Positions 26,386 through 34,338 of a stretch of DNA of 64,000 nucleotides are shown here, piece after piece. The stretch comes from Bacteroidales bacterium 52_46 (GTDB lineage: Bacteria > Bacteroidota > Bacteroidia > Bacteroidales > Muribaculaceae), in assembly GCA_001915385.1 (NCBI GenBank), contig MNQK01000034.1, forward strand, positions 62,001 through 126,000. Reading direction: 5' to 3'. The position numbers were made by a program, and so were the translations under genes. How positions within the stretch are numbered: position 1 is the first letter of the stretch; each line of letters opens with the position of its first letter. The notes beneath the pieces were generated by a model. The model searched no databases. It worked only from the letters and a program-made list of their open reading frames with translations, and was not told the origin of the DNA.

Positions 26386-27342
26386 ATGAATACCCAAGAC
26401 AAAAACCAAATTACCGAATATCTCGCCGGTTCCCGTGATTACTCGGAGGGTGTGTCGCTGTATCAGCGTTTCGGGCAAAATTTACGTCTGAAGCGTCTGT
26501 TTGTTACTGACGACACGCAGACAACGAAGGAAATCCTGTTTGAAGAACTCCGAAAACTCGCCGGGCTTACTGAACTGGAGTTCGCCCACCTTCCGCGCCG
26601 AGCTGCCACCCCCAAGCCGACACTCAACGGGAAAACCGTCAAAGCAATCATTTTCGACGATCCGAAGGAGGATAACGAAGTTGCCTTGAAGGAACTCGCC
26701 GATTCTTTCGGCGTAACCGTCGATGAACTTGTAAGCCCTGATTTTCAGGAAAGGGTACTGGCTATGGACGAGAACGCCAACCGTATCGAGGAACTGACCG
26801 ACCAACTCGACGCGGCCCGCTCGAAATATGCCGAAACTCCGGAGCCTGTCAGGAAAATGATACGTTTCCGCGAAAAATATCCCTTCCTGAACTCTCCGGA
26901 CTGTCCGAATGTGCTGAAGGTGCTTGTTGCCGATATGTTCACTTCATACGACAACTATAAATCCGCCCACGCACGCCTTCAGGTTCTCGCCGATGACGAG
27001 ACAGCCGCCGCCGTCGCCGACTGTGAGAAAGTCGTTACCGAATATCTGAAGAACCGCGAAATTTGGGACGAACTCGAATATTACCGGGAAAACGGCGCGA
27101 TTCTCGGTAAAGCTGCAAAGTTCCGCGAAATGGAGGCCGCCGAGGATTATACCCAACTTTCCGAAATAGACCTTATGAAGAAACTCCAGAGCGCGAATGT
27201 CAACGAATCCAAACACCGGAAGGCTGTCAATACCGCAAAGGAGAAGGGCGAAACCAACGACCGCGCCGAAGCCGCTCTCGCCCGCTGGAGCGCGACAAAA
27301 AAGGCTATTCAGGAGGAAGTGGCACGACGAAAAAAAAAGTAA
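26386..27342 (+). CDS. Hypothetical helical protein with possible -1 frameshift extension
   Basis: A 318-aa, highly charged helical protein ending EEVARRKKK at a run of nine As (27330-27338) directly before the TAA. In the -1 frame, reading stays open for 59 codons to the TGA at 27513-27515, with a CxxC (GCHPC) and a helical end. That frame has no ATG, GTG or TTG that could start it alone. A slip on the A-run would add this tail. Position after head genes and before the methyltransferase gives no clear role. No family recognised. Confidence 0.6.
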   Translation: MNTQDKNQITEYLAGSRDYSEGVSLYQRFGQNLRLKRLFVTDDTQTTKEILFEELRKLAGLTELEFAHLPRRAATPKPTLNGKTVKAIIFDDPKEDNEVALKELADSFGVTVDELVSPDFQERVLAMDENANRIEELTDQLDAARSKYAETPEPVRKMIRFREKYPFLNSPDCPNVLKVLVADMFTSYDNYKSAHARLQVLADDETAAAVADCEKVVTEYLKNREIWDELEYYRENGAILGKAAKFREMEAAEDYTQLSEIDLMKKLQSANVNESKHRKAVNTAKEKGETNDRAEAALARWSATKKAIQEEVARRKKK

Positions 27343-27477
27343 CTGGGGAAATCGCCAAAGCTGAACGAAATCGGTCCGATCTTACCCGGTACCTTTCGCG
27401 TTCCGGCTGCCACCCGTGCGACCGTTCCGAAGCCGGTTATCAACTGGGAATAATTAACAAGAAAATCGACGCTCTGA

Positions 27478-28185
27478 ATGTATCTTTATCCCTCCTGCAA
27501 TCTCTCGACGACTGACCTCCGGGAATTTCCCGGTGGCACTATATACAACGGCGACTGCCTCGAAACGATAAAGACGCTTCCGTCGACCTCCGTTGACTGT
27601 ATTATTACCGATCCCCCCTATTTTCTCGGAATGACCCACAACGGGCAAAAAGGAGCGTTTAAGGATTTATCAATCTGCCGACCCTTCTACCGGGAATTAT
27701 TCGAGGAGTTCCGCCGCGTATGCCGTCCGGAAGCCTGTATTTACTTCTTTTGCGACTGGAGGGGCTATGCTTTTTATTATCCGCTGTTCGATGAAATTTT
27801 GAAAGCGCATAATATGCTCGTCTGGGATAAATTGGCCGGACCGGGCAGTCGTTACGCATTTTTCCACGAACTTGTATTGTTTCATGCCGGAGATGGGGTG
27901 AATATAAAGGGGAAAAATATTATTTCCGGTATAAAAAGTTTCTCCACCGGCGCGAAATCGACCTCCGGAGCGAAAGTTCACCCGACACAAAAGCCGGTCG
28001 CCCTGATTCAAAAATTTATAGCCGACGCGACCAAGCCCGGCGATGTTATCCTCGATACTTTCGGAGGTTCCGGAACTACCGCCGTCGCCGCCGTCCGCTC
28101 CGGTCGCCGCTTTATCCTAATGGAACAGGACGAAGGCTATTATCATACCGCTTGTAAACGTCTCGAAGATGAATACCGACAATAA
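27478..28185 (+). CDS. Phage DNA methyltransferase (beta class, DPPY type)
   Basis: A 235-aa enzyme with catalytic motif IV DPPY at residues 45-48 and SAM motif I FGGSGT at 195-200, so motif order is that of beta-class amino-methyltransferases (N6-adenine or N4-cytosine). A target-recognition region (about 80-150) is short. No restriction gene is near, so it is an orphan that may protect phage DNA from host restriction or mark it for packaging. Its start overlaps the possible frameshift tail of the preceding gene; its end overlaps the next gene by 17 nt. Confidence 0.88.
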   Translation: MYLYPSCNLSTTDLREFPGGTIYNGDCLETIKTLPSTSVDCIITDPPYFLGMTHNGQKGAFKDLSICRPFYRELFEEFRRVCRPEACIYFFCDWRGYAFYYPLFDEILKAHNMLVWDKLAGPGSRYAFFHELVLFHAGDGVNIKGKNIISGIKSFSTGAKSTSGAKVHPTQKPVALIQKFIADATKPGDVILDTFGGSGTTAVAAVRSGRRFILMEQDEGYYHTACKRLEDEYRQ

Positions 28186-28525
28186 CCCCACACCTCCCGA
28201 ATTACCGGCTATCTCCAAGAAGGAGGAAGAAGAAATAATGCAACTCGCCGCCGTCGGATTCATGCCGAGGGACATCGCGGTGGCTATGGAATGGCCCCGC
28301 GAGAAGCGCGTCGCCTTCTGCCTTCTCGCCAATACGCCCGGTTCCGAAGTCGCCCTGCTGATAGCCGCCGGCAAAGCCATAGGACGCGCCGACCCTCAAA
28401 AAAAATTACAGGAGGCGGCGAAAGCCGGAAATATCGACGCGATAAAGGCCCTTCAGAAACTTCAGGCGAATAACCGATTTAATGAACTGGTTAACCACAT
28501 GGACGACGATGAGTTTACCGATTAA
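28169..28525 (+). CDS. Terminase small-subunit-like protein A
   Basis: A 118-aa helical protein (EEEIMQLAAVGFMPRDIAVAMEWPREKRVAF) whose N-terminal half has helix-turn-helix spacing like small terminase DNA-binding domains. It overlaps the methyltransferase before and the next gene after. Either this or the following protein could be the small terminase; the short size and HTH favour this one as the DNA-binding component. Confidence 0.5.
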   Translation: MNTDNNPTPPELPAISKKEEEEIMQLAAVGFMPRDIAVAMEWPREKRVAFCLLANTPGSEVALLIAAGKAIGRADPQKKLQEAAKAGNIDAIKALQKLQANNRFNELVNHMDDDEFTD

Positions 28526-29186
28526 GCCCTCCCGAATCAATTTTGAGGCGATAGATTTCCACCAACTCGACCGGATTCTGAAAACCGGCGACGTTGATAG
28601 CCTTACCCCTTCAGAGCGCGAATATTTCGACCTAATGAAGGTGGTCCGGGGTTTCCATGCCAGAATGATGATGCCCGGAGGCGAACGCATAGTTACCAAA
28701 TCCGGAATTATCAAACTCCTGAAGTCTGACGCTTACGGTCTATCAGACTGGATGGCGAGGCAAATCTACACCGACACCCTGAATTTTTTCTACGACCAGG
28801 AAGGAGTGACGGCCCGCGCATGGTCGAATATCTACGCCGACCGTCTCGATAACCTCGCCAAACTCGCAATATCCGCCGGGAAACTGAAGGAGGCGAAGGG
28901 CTACATTGTCGAAGCTGCCAAACTCCGGGGCTGTTACGACGATGAAGCCCCGGAGATACCGCAGGAACTTCTCGACGCGGCCCCCGTAACTATCTACACC
29001 GCCGACCCCGAAAGTCTGGGCGCACCACGCGCCGACCGGAAGGAAATCGACGCTTTCATCGATTCTATACCCGACATTCCCGAATTTAGCCGCCAACGAA
29101 TCAAGGAGGATGCCGGAATCAAGAAACGCAATTTGCTTTCCCGAATTATCGAGGATATAAAAGAGTTCGGCGATGAAGATAAGTAA
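28509..29186 (+). CDS. Terminase-associated protein B
   Basis: A 225-aa protein from ATG 28509 (MSLPIKPSRINFEAID). Helical, with an acidic C-terminus. It overlaps the large terminase start by 14 nt. Position suggests a small-terminase or terminase-assembly role, perhaps with the preceding gene; no recognised catalytic motif. Confidence 0.5.
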   Translation: MSLPIKPSRINFEAIDFHQLDRILKTGDVDSLTPSEREYFDLMKVVRGFHARMMMPGGERIVTKSGIIKLLKSDAYGLSDWMARQIYTDTLNFFYDQEGVTARAWSNIYADRLDNLAKLAISAGKLKEAKGYIVEAAKLRGCYDDEAPEIPQELLDAAPVTIYTADPESLGAPRADRKEIDAFIDSIPDIPEFSRQRIKEDAGIKKRNLLSRIIEDIKEFGDEDK

Positions 29187-30876
29187 AGAAGCCCCTGAAG
29201 CCGCTGTAAAATTTGGCTCTGAAGCCCTCGTTTTATGCGACTGGATAGATACGACCAACCTCGTATTTATCGGCGGCCGTGGTGTGGCTAAAAGTACCGT
29301 TATCCTCGCCCGGCGTTCCGAACGCTGTGTGCGCCTAATGCCGGGCGCACCAGTAGCGATTGTGGCGAACACTTATTCAAACCTTATCGACAATATCATG
29401 CCCGCCGTTCAGAATGGCTGGAAACTTAACGGACTGATTGAAGGAGTTCACTACATAAAGGGAAAACGCCCCCCGGTGGAATGGTCGAAAAGATGTTCCG
29501 TTATTGTCGATGATTATCGGCACGTTTATAGTTTCTGGAATGGCTCTGTTATCTTTCTCGGCTCTCTCGATAATCCCTCCTTACTCGCCGGTAAATCCGT
29601 CGCCCACCTCCTGTTCGATGAAGCAAAATACGCTTCCGATAGCCGCGCCGCCCGTGTGATGCCTATACTACGAGGCGACGCGATTACTTACGGACGCTGC
29701 CACCTTTACGGAGGTGTAACGATTACAACCGATATGCCCGACGTTACCGAAGGGGAGTTCGACTGGTTTTTCCGCTATGCCTCCGAAATGAACCCCGAAA
29801 GAATCATAAAGACGATTCAGGCGGCGGGCGAACTCAATAAATACCGGATTAAACTCACCCGCGAGAACCGGAACCCGACCCCTGATGTTCGCAAACTCGC
29901 CCGGATAGAAAAGAAAATCGAATATTATACCGAGGGTCTCCTGAAGTTAAGGAAGGGGCAAACCTTCTTTATGAATATATCGAGTTTCGTTAATATCGAC
30001 ATTCTAACCCTCGACTATGCCAAACGACTGTATAACGCCGCCCTCGAACATCACGAGTTCCTTAAATCCGTTCTGGGTATGCGTCCGGGCGTGAGACAGG
30101 ACGCGAGATTTTACGTTCTGTTCGGAGAACGCCACAAGTACACCGACGGAACGATTTCCGGAGAAGCCGCGTTCAACTGTTCGCAACTCCGTTACCTCGA
30201 CCCCTCCCGACCACTGGAGGGTGGTATGGATTTCGGCAATATGCTTTCTTTCGTTATCGCCCAACCTGACGGACAATATTACCGGATTCATAAAAACCTT
30301 TACGAGCTGCCGCCTAACTCTATGCGGGAACTCGCCGACCAATTCCTTACATTCTTTCAGAGCCACCAAGAGAAGGTGCTTTATCTCTATTACGACCGAG
30401 CGGGCAACAACTACCAGAGGCAGAACGAGGACCAGGCCGGCAAGATTAAAGCCGCTATCGAGAAGGACTCAGAAGGAAGGCGCACCGGCTGGAGTGTGGT
30501 TCTGATGTCGCGCAAGCAAGGAACGATAAGGCAAGAGGCTGAATTTAACTTCATGCACGAACTGATGAGCGGCAAGAACAAACGCCTTCCGCTCCTTATG
30601 GTTGACGCTCTGAACTGCACCGAAATGATTTCAAGTATCGAACTCGCAAAGGCTGAAGTTAAATACCGTGGAGATGTAAAGATAGTGGCCAAGGTCAAGA
30701 AGTCCGAGAAGCTGGCTCCGAAGAAGCTGCCCCGATTGTCGACCAACTTCTCCGACGCTTTCAAATACCTGATGATGCGCCGTTCGTGGCTGACAGCAGC
30801 CAAAGCCGAGAATGCCGCAGGTTCCGGAGCCGATTCAATGGTCGAGCAATGGATGGCCGACCGCTTCAATTCCTGA
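29173..30876 (+). CDS. terL: Terminase large subunit
   Basis: A 567-aa packaging motor. The ATPase has Walker A GGRGVAKST (residues 34-42) and Walker B LLFDEA (D149/E150). The RNase-H-like nuclease has D353 in GGMDFGN, D408 in YYDRAGN and D528 in NFSDAF. It cuts and pumps phage DNA into proheads. It sits after the capsid genes and about 3.5 kb before the portal gene, which is unusual since terminase normally precedes portal, protease and capsid. Confidence 0.92.
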   Translation: MKISKEAPEAAVKFGSEALVLCDWIDTTNLVFIGGRGVAKSTVILARRSERCVRLMPGAPVAIVANTYSNLIDNIMPAVQNGWKLNGLIEGVHYIKGKRPPVEWSKRCSVIVDDYRHVYSFWNGSVIFLGSLDNPSLLAGKSVAHLLFDEAKYASDSRAARVMPILRGDAITYGRCHLYGGVTITTDMPDVTEGEFDWFFRYASEMNPERIIKTIQAAGELNKYRIKLTRENRNPTPDVRKLARIEKKIEYYTEGLLKLRKGQTFFMNISSFVNIDILTLDYAKRLYNAALEHHEFLKSVLGMRPGVRQDARFYVLFGERHKYTDGTISGEAAFNCSQLRYLDPSRPLEGGMDFGNMLSFVIAQPDGQYYRIHKNLYELPPNSMRELADQFLTFFQSHQEKVLYLYYDRAGNNYQRQNEDQAGKIKAAIEKDSEGRRTGWSVVLMSRKQGTIRQEAEFNFMHELMSGKNKRLPLLMVDALNCTEMISSIELAKAEVKYRGDVKIVAKVKKSEKLAPKKLPRLSTNFSDAFKYLMMRRSWLTAAKAENAAGSGADSMVEQWMADRFNS

Positions 30877-30910
30877 CATACTTACCGGTTAACAATCAAC
30901 CGACCGAGCA

Positions 30911-30944
30911 ACGCCCGACGACCTTCCGGTCGCCGGGCGTTTTG
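30911..30944 (+). terminator. Terminator after terL
   Basis: Nested stem ACGCCCG-a-CGACC with GGTCG-c-CGGGCGT around TTCC, then TTTT. The rest of 30945-31180 shows no gene. Confidence 0.8.
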
Positions 30945-31184
30945 CATCTCACCGCGCCGACTCCATGTAACGAGGTAACGAATCCCCCCGGCTCACATTT
31001 CACTCCGGTAAGGGGTGGTAATAACTTTCGCGCTTCAGAGCGGCACGGTCTGCGCGTCGTGTCATTTTTTGCGATTGTGATTTCAAAAGGAATTAACTCC
31101 CTGATATAGGCACAATTCAATAAAACCCGACCAAAATTTCATGCTGAAAAATGCATTTATGGGGCGATAATATTAGATTTTGAC

Positions 31185-31214
31185 TTTGATTACCACATAA
31201 AATTTGTATTTTTG
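31185..31214 (+). promoter_or_regulatory. Strong autonomous promoter for moron gene
   Basis: TTTG (31185-31188), an 18-nt gap, and TATTTTTG (31207-31214). It lies between a terminator on each side, so the gene at 31264 can be expressed apart from late transcription. Confidence 0.7.
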
Positions 31215-31263
31215 CGATGTCAAACACCAGAAAACCGGCGATATTTTTTAATTACACGCCGTT

Positions 31264-31800
31264 ATGAAAAAAATCTTTTTGATGCTCTCCCTCCTGATTT
31301 CTTTGATAGGTACAGCACAAGACAAACCATTGACTTACTCCGAAGTTATTCAAGTAGAAGGGAAGACCCAATCTGAAATTTATGGAGGTCTACGCGAGTG
31401 GGTAGCAACATCATTTGTAAATGGAAAGGCCGTTACCCAAATGGAAGACCAAACTACGGGAACAATAATTCTGAAAGCTCAATTCCCATTCAAAAAAGGC
31501 GGATTTTATAGTGCTTACACGGGGAAAGTTGAATATATTTTAAAATTACAATCGAAAGATGGACGTTTCAGAGTTGAAATGTCAGGAATCACCCATGAAA
31601 ATAAACCAGGGAATGCACCTCACTGCAGCCTTGGTCTAATAACTACCGCAGAAAAATCCGGAAAAGGAGGAATTGACAAAGGTGCCCATAACAAAATATG
31701 GAAAGAAATAAAAGAAAAATCTGCCGAACAATTTTCAGAACTCATCACATCGTTAAAAGCCCTCTCCAATTTCAGTCCGATAGTAGAGGAGGAGTGGTAA
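31264..31800 (+). CDS. Secreted DUF4468-like protein (moron)
   Basis: A 178-aa protein with a signal peptide (MKKIFLMLSLLISLIGTAQ, cleavage near residue 19) and a DUF4468-like mature part (TYSEVIQVEGKTQSEIYGGLREW, then IILKAQFPFKKGG). It lies between terL and the small-membrane-protein module with its own promoter and terminator, and the region is more AT-rich than its surroundings. This fits a lysogenic conversion gene giving the host an envelope trait. DUF4468 proteins are host Bacteroidetes envelope proteins of unknown function. Confidence 0.78.
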   Translation: MKKIFLMLSLLISLIGTAQDKPLTYSEVIQVEGKTQSEIYGGLREWVATSFVNGKAVTQMEDQTTGTIILKAQFPFKKGGFYSAYTGKVEYILKLQSKDGRFRVEMSGITHENKPGNAPHCSLGLITTAEKSGKGGIDKGAHNKIWKEIKEKSAEQFSELITSLKALSNFSPIVEEEW

Positions 31801-31838
31801 TATCCTTTTATCCAATTTATATCTATGCACAAGCAAAT

Positions 31839-31868
31839 AGCCGGAACTTTTGCTCCGGCTTATTTTTT
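31839..31868 (+). terminator. Moron terminator
   Basis: Stem AGCCGGA (31839-31845) with TCCGGCT (31854-31860), followed by TATTTTTTAT. Confidence 0.8.
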
Positions 31869-31936
31869 ATATTTACAATTAAATTTTATTAACGTTTTTT
31901 TTTTTTTGTTCACAAAATTATGCCGACATTCGCAGT

Positions 31937-32155
31937 GTCAAACTGTTATGGAGTCTACTCCGGGTCGAGTCTGAAGCGGCTCGAATAATCGGGCATTTTT
32001 TATGCCCAAAATGTAAATACGAAATATAGGCGAACGCCTTCTCCACCATTAATAACTCGACCCATCGTCGGTTTCCGTGGCAGTTTGACGACAAGGAGAG
32101 GTGTTCGCCTTTTTTATGTCTTATCAGAACGTCAAACAAATAAACTGCCACAGTA
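31937..32155 (+). ncRNA. Structured A-M-B leader, copy 3 (divergent)
   Basis: A is GTCAAACTG (31937-31945). A hairpin-plus-T6 block (ATCGGGCATTTTTTATGCCC, 31987-32006) is shared with copies 1 and 2. The terminator stem is unlike theirs: GGCGAAC-g-CCTTCTCC (32029-32044) pairs with GGAGAGG-t-GTTCGCC (32095-32109), then T6. M, CGTGGCAGTTTGACG (32076-32090), again lies just before the 3' arm. B is split, CGTCAAAC (32130-32137) and AACTGCCAC (32143-32151), ending 4 nt before the ATG. A T-run and TTTG (31915-31918) lie upstream, but no good -7 box was found. GGAATTATTTGCC and TATATTTG inside the next gene are noted separately. Confidence 0.6.
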
Positions 32156-32425
32156 ATGAAAACAACTACAACCCTTCCTGCTCCGGCTCTGTCGTACAAG
32201 CCAAGAGTGAAAATTTACCTTATTAAAGGAATTATTTGCCTTACATCGAAAAATTTCAGTATATTTGCAAGTATAGCCGCGGCCTTGATGGAGTATGTCG
32301 GTGTATTATCAGACAATTATAGATTGGTCGCTTTCGGGGCGCTGGTATTCCTCGCGGGATTCCTCCCCTGGGGCGTCAGGGATACCGCCCGCTACTTCCG
32401 CCAGGACAAAATCGGCTTAAAATGA
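32156..32425 (+). CDS. Small membrane protein, divergent paralogue 3
   Basis: An 89-aa protein with two hydrophobic segments (about residues 33-48 and 58-74) and a motif FLPWGVRDTARYFRQ that recalls LSPWGIAWLLRITRR of paralogue 1. The start MKTTTTLPAPA also parallels MNTTTLTAPA. It overlaps the next gene by 4 nt (ATGA). Inside it, GGAATTATTTGCC (32228-32240) is 19 nt before TATATTTG (32260-32267), which could drive the next gene separately. Confidence 0.65.
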   Translation: MKTTTTLPAPALSYKPRVKIYLIKGIICLTSKNFSIFASIAAALMEYVGVLSDNYRLVAFGALVFLAGFLPWGVRDTARYFRQDKIGLK

Positions 32426-33066
32426 CAGAAAAACAGTACACAGAAAATCACATTTTATTCTATCAATTTAAAATCGGTAACACAATGAAAAATAATATTA
32501 TACTTTCAGCAGGCGCAACACAAGTAATAGGAAACCTTCAGCACAGTTGCGGAACCTTCGATTATTATAATGACACTTTAACCGGACTGTTCAACTATAT
32601 TCTCAACCAAAGCGATGAAATCGGGATGGACGATATGGAGGCACTGCATGCGCTGCGTGTACTCAATGCTCTGAAAGCCGATCTCAGGCTTCTTGCGGGT
32701 AGAGGCGCGGACACGCCCGAGAGTGTGACATCGGAAGAAGTGGCGGCACGCGTTGAAGCGACCTTCGAGAATATCGGTATGACTGAAAAAAACGAAAAAA
32801 ATGACGAAGAAACAGCGCTTGGAAAAGTAGACGCATACGTCAAAAATGCCAAACAATCTTTACGGGACGCGCTGTTGCAGCTCGATAACGCGCTCGACTT
32901 AGTCCAGCATCGTGACGTCAACGGCGTACCTGTAGATGACAATATAATAAGTATGCAGGCCGACCTTACCAGGCTCCGTCTGTTGCTTACTGAAGAAGTA
33001 TTTGACCCTGTTTTCGAGTATATCGAAAAGGGTATGCACTCAAAGGTAGACAGCCAACAATGTTGA
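32422..33066 (+). CDS. Hypothetical helical protein
   Basis: A 214-aa acidic helical protein coupled to the membrane-protein gene by ATGA overlap. An internal ATG at 32485 (MKNNIILSAG) is an alternative start and would be served by the internal promoter near 32260. It has a charged linker (MTEKNEKNDEETALGKVD). It takes the place held by the 92-aa core protein in the other two modules, with no clear similarity. Function unknown. Confidence 0.6.
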   Translation: MTEKQYTENHILFYQFKIGNTMKNNIILSAGATQVIGNLQHSCGTFDYYNDTLTGLFNYILNQSDEIGMDDMEALHALRVLNALKADLRLLAGRGADTPESVTSEEVAARVEATFENIGMTEKNEKNDEETALGKVDAYVKNAKQSLRDALLQLDNALDLVQHRDVNGVPVDDNIISMQADLTRLRLLLTEEVFDPVFEYIEKGMHSKVDSQQC

Positions 33067-33099
33067 TTGTGAGATAATGGTTATTTTATGAGTAGCAGA

Positions 33100-33128
33100 G
33101 TACCCGTTGTGAAACGGGTACTTTTTTG
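33100..33128 (+). terminator. Terminator before lysis genes
   Basis: Stem GTACCCGTT (33100-33108) with AACGGGTAC (33113-33121), then TTTTTT. Confidence 0.85.
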
Positions 33129-33199
33129 TTATCGGGTCATGTCCTTCGCAGTGCCGTACCATATTAGGATATTTGCATACATTTTAATTGCTTAGCATC

Positions 33200-33472
33200 A
33201 TGAAACATCTGAAACAAGAGTTCGACAAACTTACTTTTAAGGAGGTGGTTATCTACTGTCTGGCTTTCGTTGTAATGATTGCCGGACTTACGCTCCTGTT
33301 TATGGGATTGTTCATCCCGCCGGAGGGTGAGATACATAGTTCTGTACTGACTGCGTTCGGGAGTATCTGCATTTTCGTTGCATCTCTACTGGGTATATCT
33401 ATTCATTATGCCAACGAACTCGACAAGTTCAAGGCTAATATCAACGAGCGCATGGGTGAATTGACAAAATAA
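33200..33472 (+). CDS. Putative holin
   Basis: A 90-aa protein from ATG 33200 (MKHLKQEFDKLTFKEVV) with two membrane helices (about residues 16-38 and 46-66) and a charged C-terminal tail (ANELDKFKANINERMGELTK). Size, topology and position before a spanin candidate fit a class II holin that opens the inner membrane at lysis. The lysozyme gene is 4.6 kb downstream in the same transcription direction. Confidence 0.6.
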   Translation: MKHLKQEFDKLTFKEVVIYCLAFVVMIAGLTLLFMGLFIPPEGEIHSSVLTAFGSICIFVASLLGISIHYANELDKFKANINERMGELTK

Positions 33473-33483
33473 TTATTGCAGTT

Positions 33484-34053
33484 ATGAATAATGGAGAATA
33501 TTATCTTGGTTGTCGGTTACGCGCTCTCTCAAATAGGGCGTTCATTTGCGCTTGCGTTGTCGCTGGTCTTATTGCTGGAGGGTGTCGCAGCTCTCGAAAC
33601 GTGGTTCAGGAATCGGAGACGATCGAACATAACGAGTTCAACACTTCCGAAAAAAACGAATCAGTTCACAGCGAGGCAAATGATAGTATTTGTCAACGGG
33701 ACACAATTAAAGGTGGTGCCGGGGAGTGTGGTCGTATCGACATCGAGCGAGACACCGCAGGCCGCCCGGTCGTTATCCTTTGGGAAATTAACTCTAACTT
33801 TTCGGCTGAAGTCTCGACGGAAACGCTCAAAAAAAGCATATTCGACCTACGCGGTTCATCAGACAACGCCGAGACTTCCGGTTCCGTGGATTCCGTCACC
33901 CAAAAGAAGGAGGAAGCTAAGACGGATGTTAAGATCGGAATCCCTTTAGGCAGCATTATAGGATGGGGACTGGTTGCTATGGTCGTCATATACCTGATGT
34001 ATGGTTTTATTACAGAAATAATGTTACCATGGATAAATCGGCTCAAAAAATAG
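33484..34053 (+). CDS. Candidate unimolecular spanin lipoprotein
   Basis: A 189-aa protein with an N-terminal signal ending in a lipobox (VVAGLIAGGC, Cys near residue 34), a Ser/Glu/Asn-rich periplasmic stretch, and a C-terminal membrane helix (GWGLVAMVVIYLMYGFI, about residues 160-176). Lipid anchor at one end and inner-membrane helix at the other is the plan of u-spanins, which fuse the two membranes at the last step of lysis. It starts 11 nt after the holin. A second ORF (33491-33949) is open in another frame; see findings. Confidence 0.6.
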   Translation: MNNGEYYLGCRLRALSNRAFICACVVAGLIAGGCRSSRNVVQESETIEHNEFNTSEKNESVHSEANDSICQRDTIKGGAGECGRIDIERDTAGRPVVILWEINSNFSAEVSTETLKKSIFDLRGSSDNAETSGSVDSVTQKKEEAKTDVKIGIPLGSIIGWGLVAMVVIYLMYGFITEIMLPWINRLKK

Positions 34054-34322
34054 ATCTGTACGACGCTATCGAGCAGATGAAACGTATCAGCTTGTCCGGC
34101 GGTACATTCTCGCTGAAGTTCCGGAAGTGGAACTCTCAGACACGCAGCGGGGGCGACATAGTGATAATCAATGCCGCACGTATACGCCCTAAAGCTGCTG
34201 ATGAGAAAATAGCAAATTCAAGTTACAAATTATTTTTCACCGACACGGAGACAGGCCTCGCCCGTAATTGTTGGCAACCCCTTATAATGGAGTTTAACGG
34301 CCGGCGAACCGTGTTAAACTGA
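34029..34322 (+). CDS. Hypothetical phage protein
   Basis: A 97-aa protein from ATG 34029 (MDKSAQKIDLYDAIEQMKRI); the upstream part of the frame overlaps the spanin gene. A basic beta-rich centre (FSLKFRKWNSQTRSGG) and no known domain. It overlaps the spanin end by 25 nt and is 16 nt from the portal gene. Confidence 0.6.
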   Translation: MDKSAQKIDLYDAIEQMKRISLSGGTFSLKFRKWNSQTRSGGDIVIINAARIRPKAADEKIANSSYKLFFTDTETGLARNCWQPLIMEFNGRRTVLN

Positions 34323-34338
34323 TACTTTAACTTTTACG

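Noticed and set aside
33491..33949. Embedded 152-aa ORF as a firm gene
   Set aside because: It could be an Rz-like nested gene, but its basic, Ser-rich end looks like a frame shadow; kept only as a possibility under the spanin finding.
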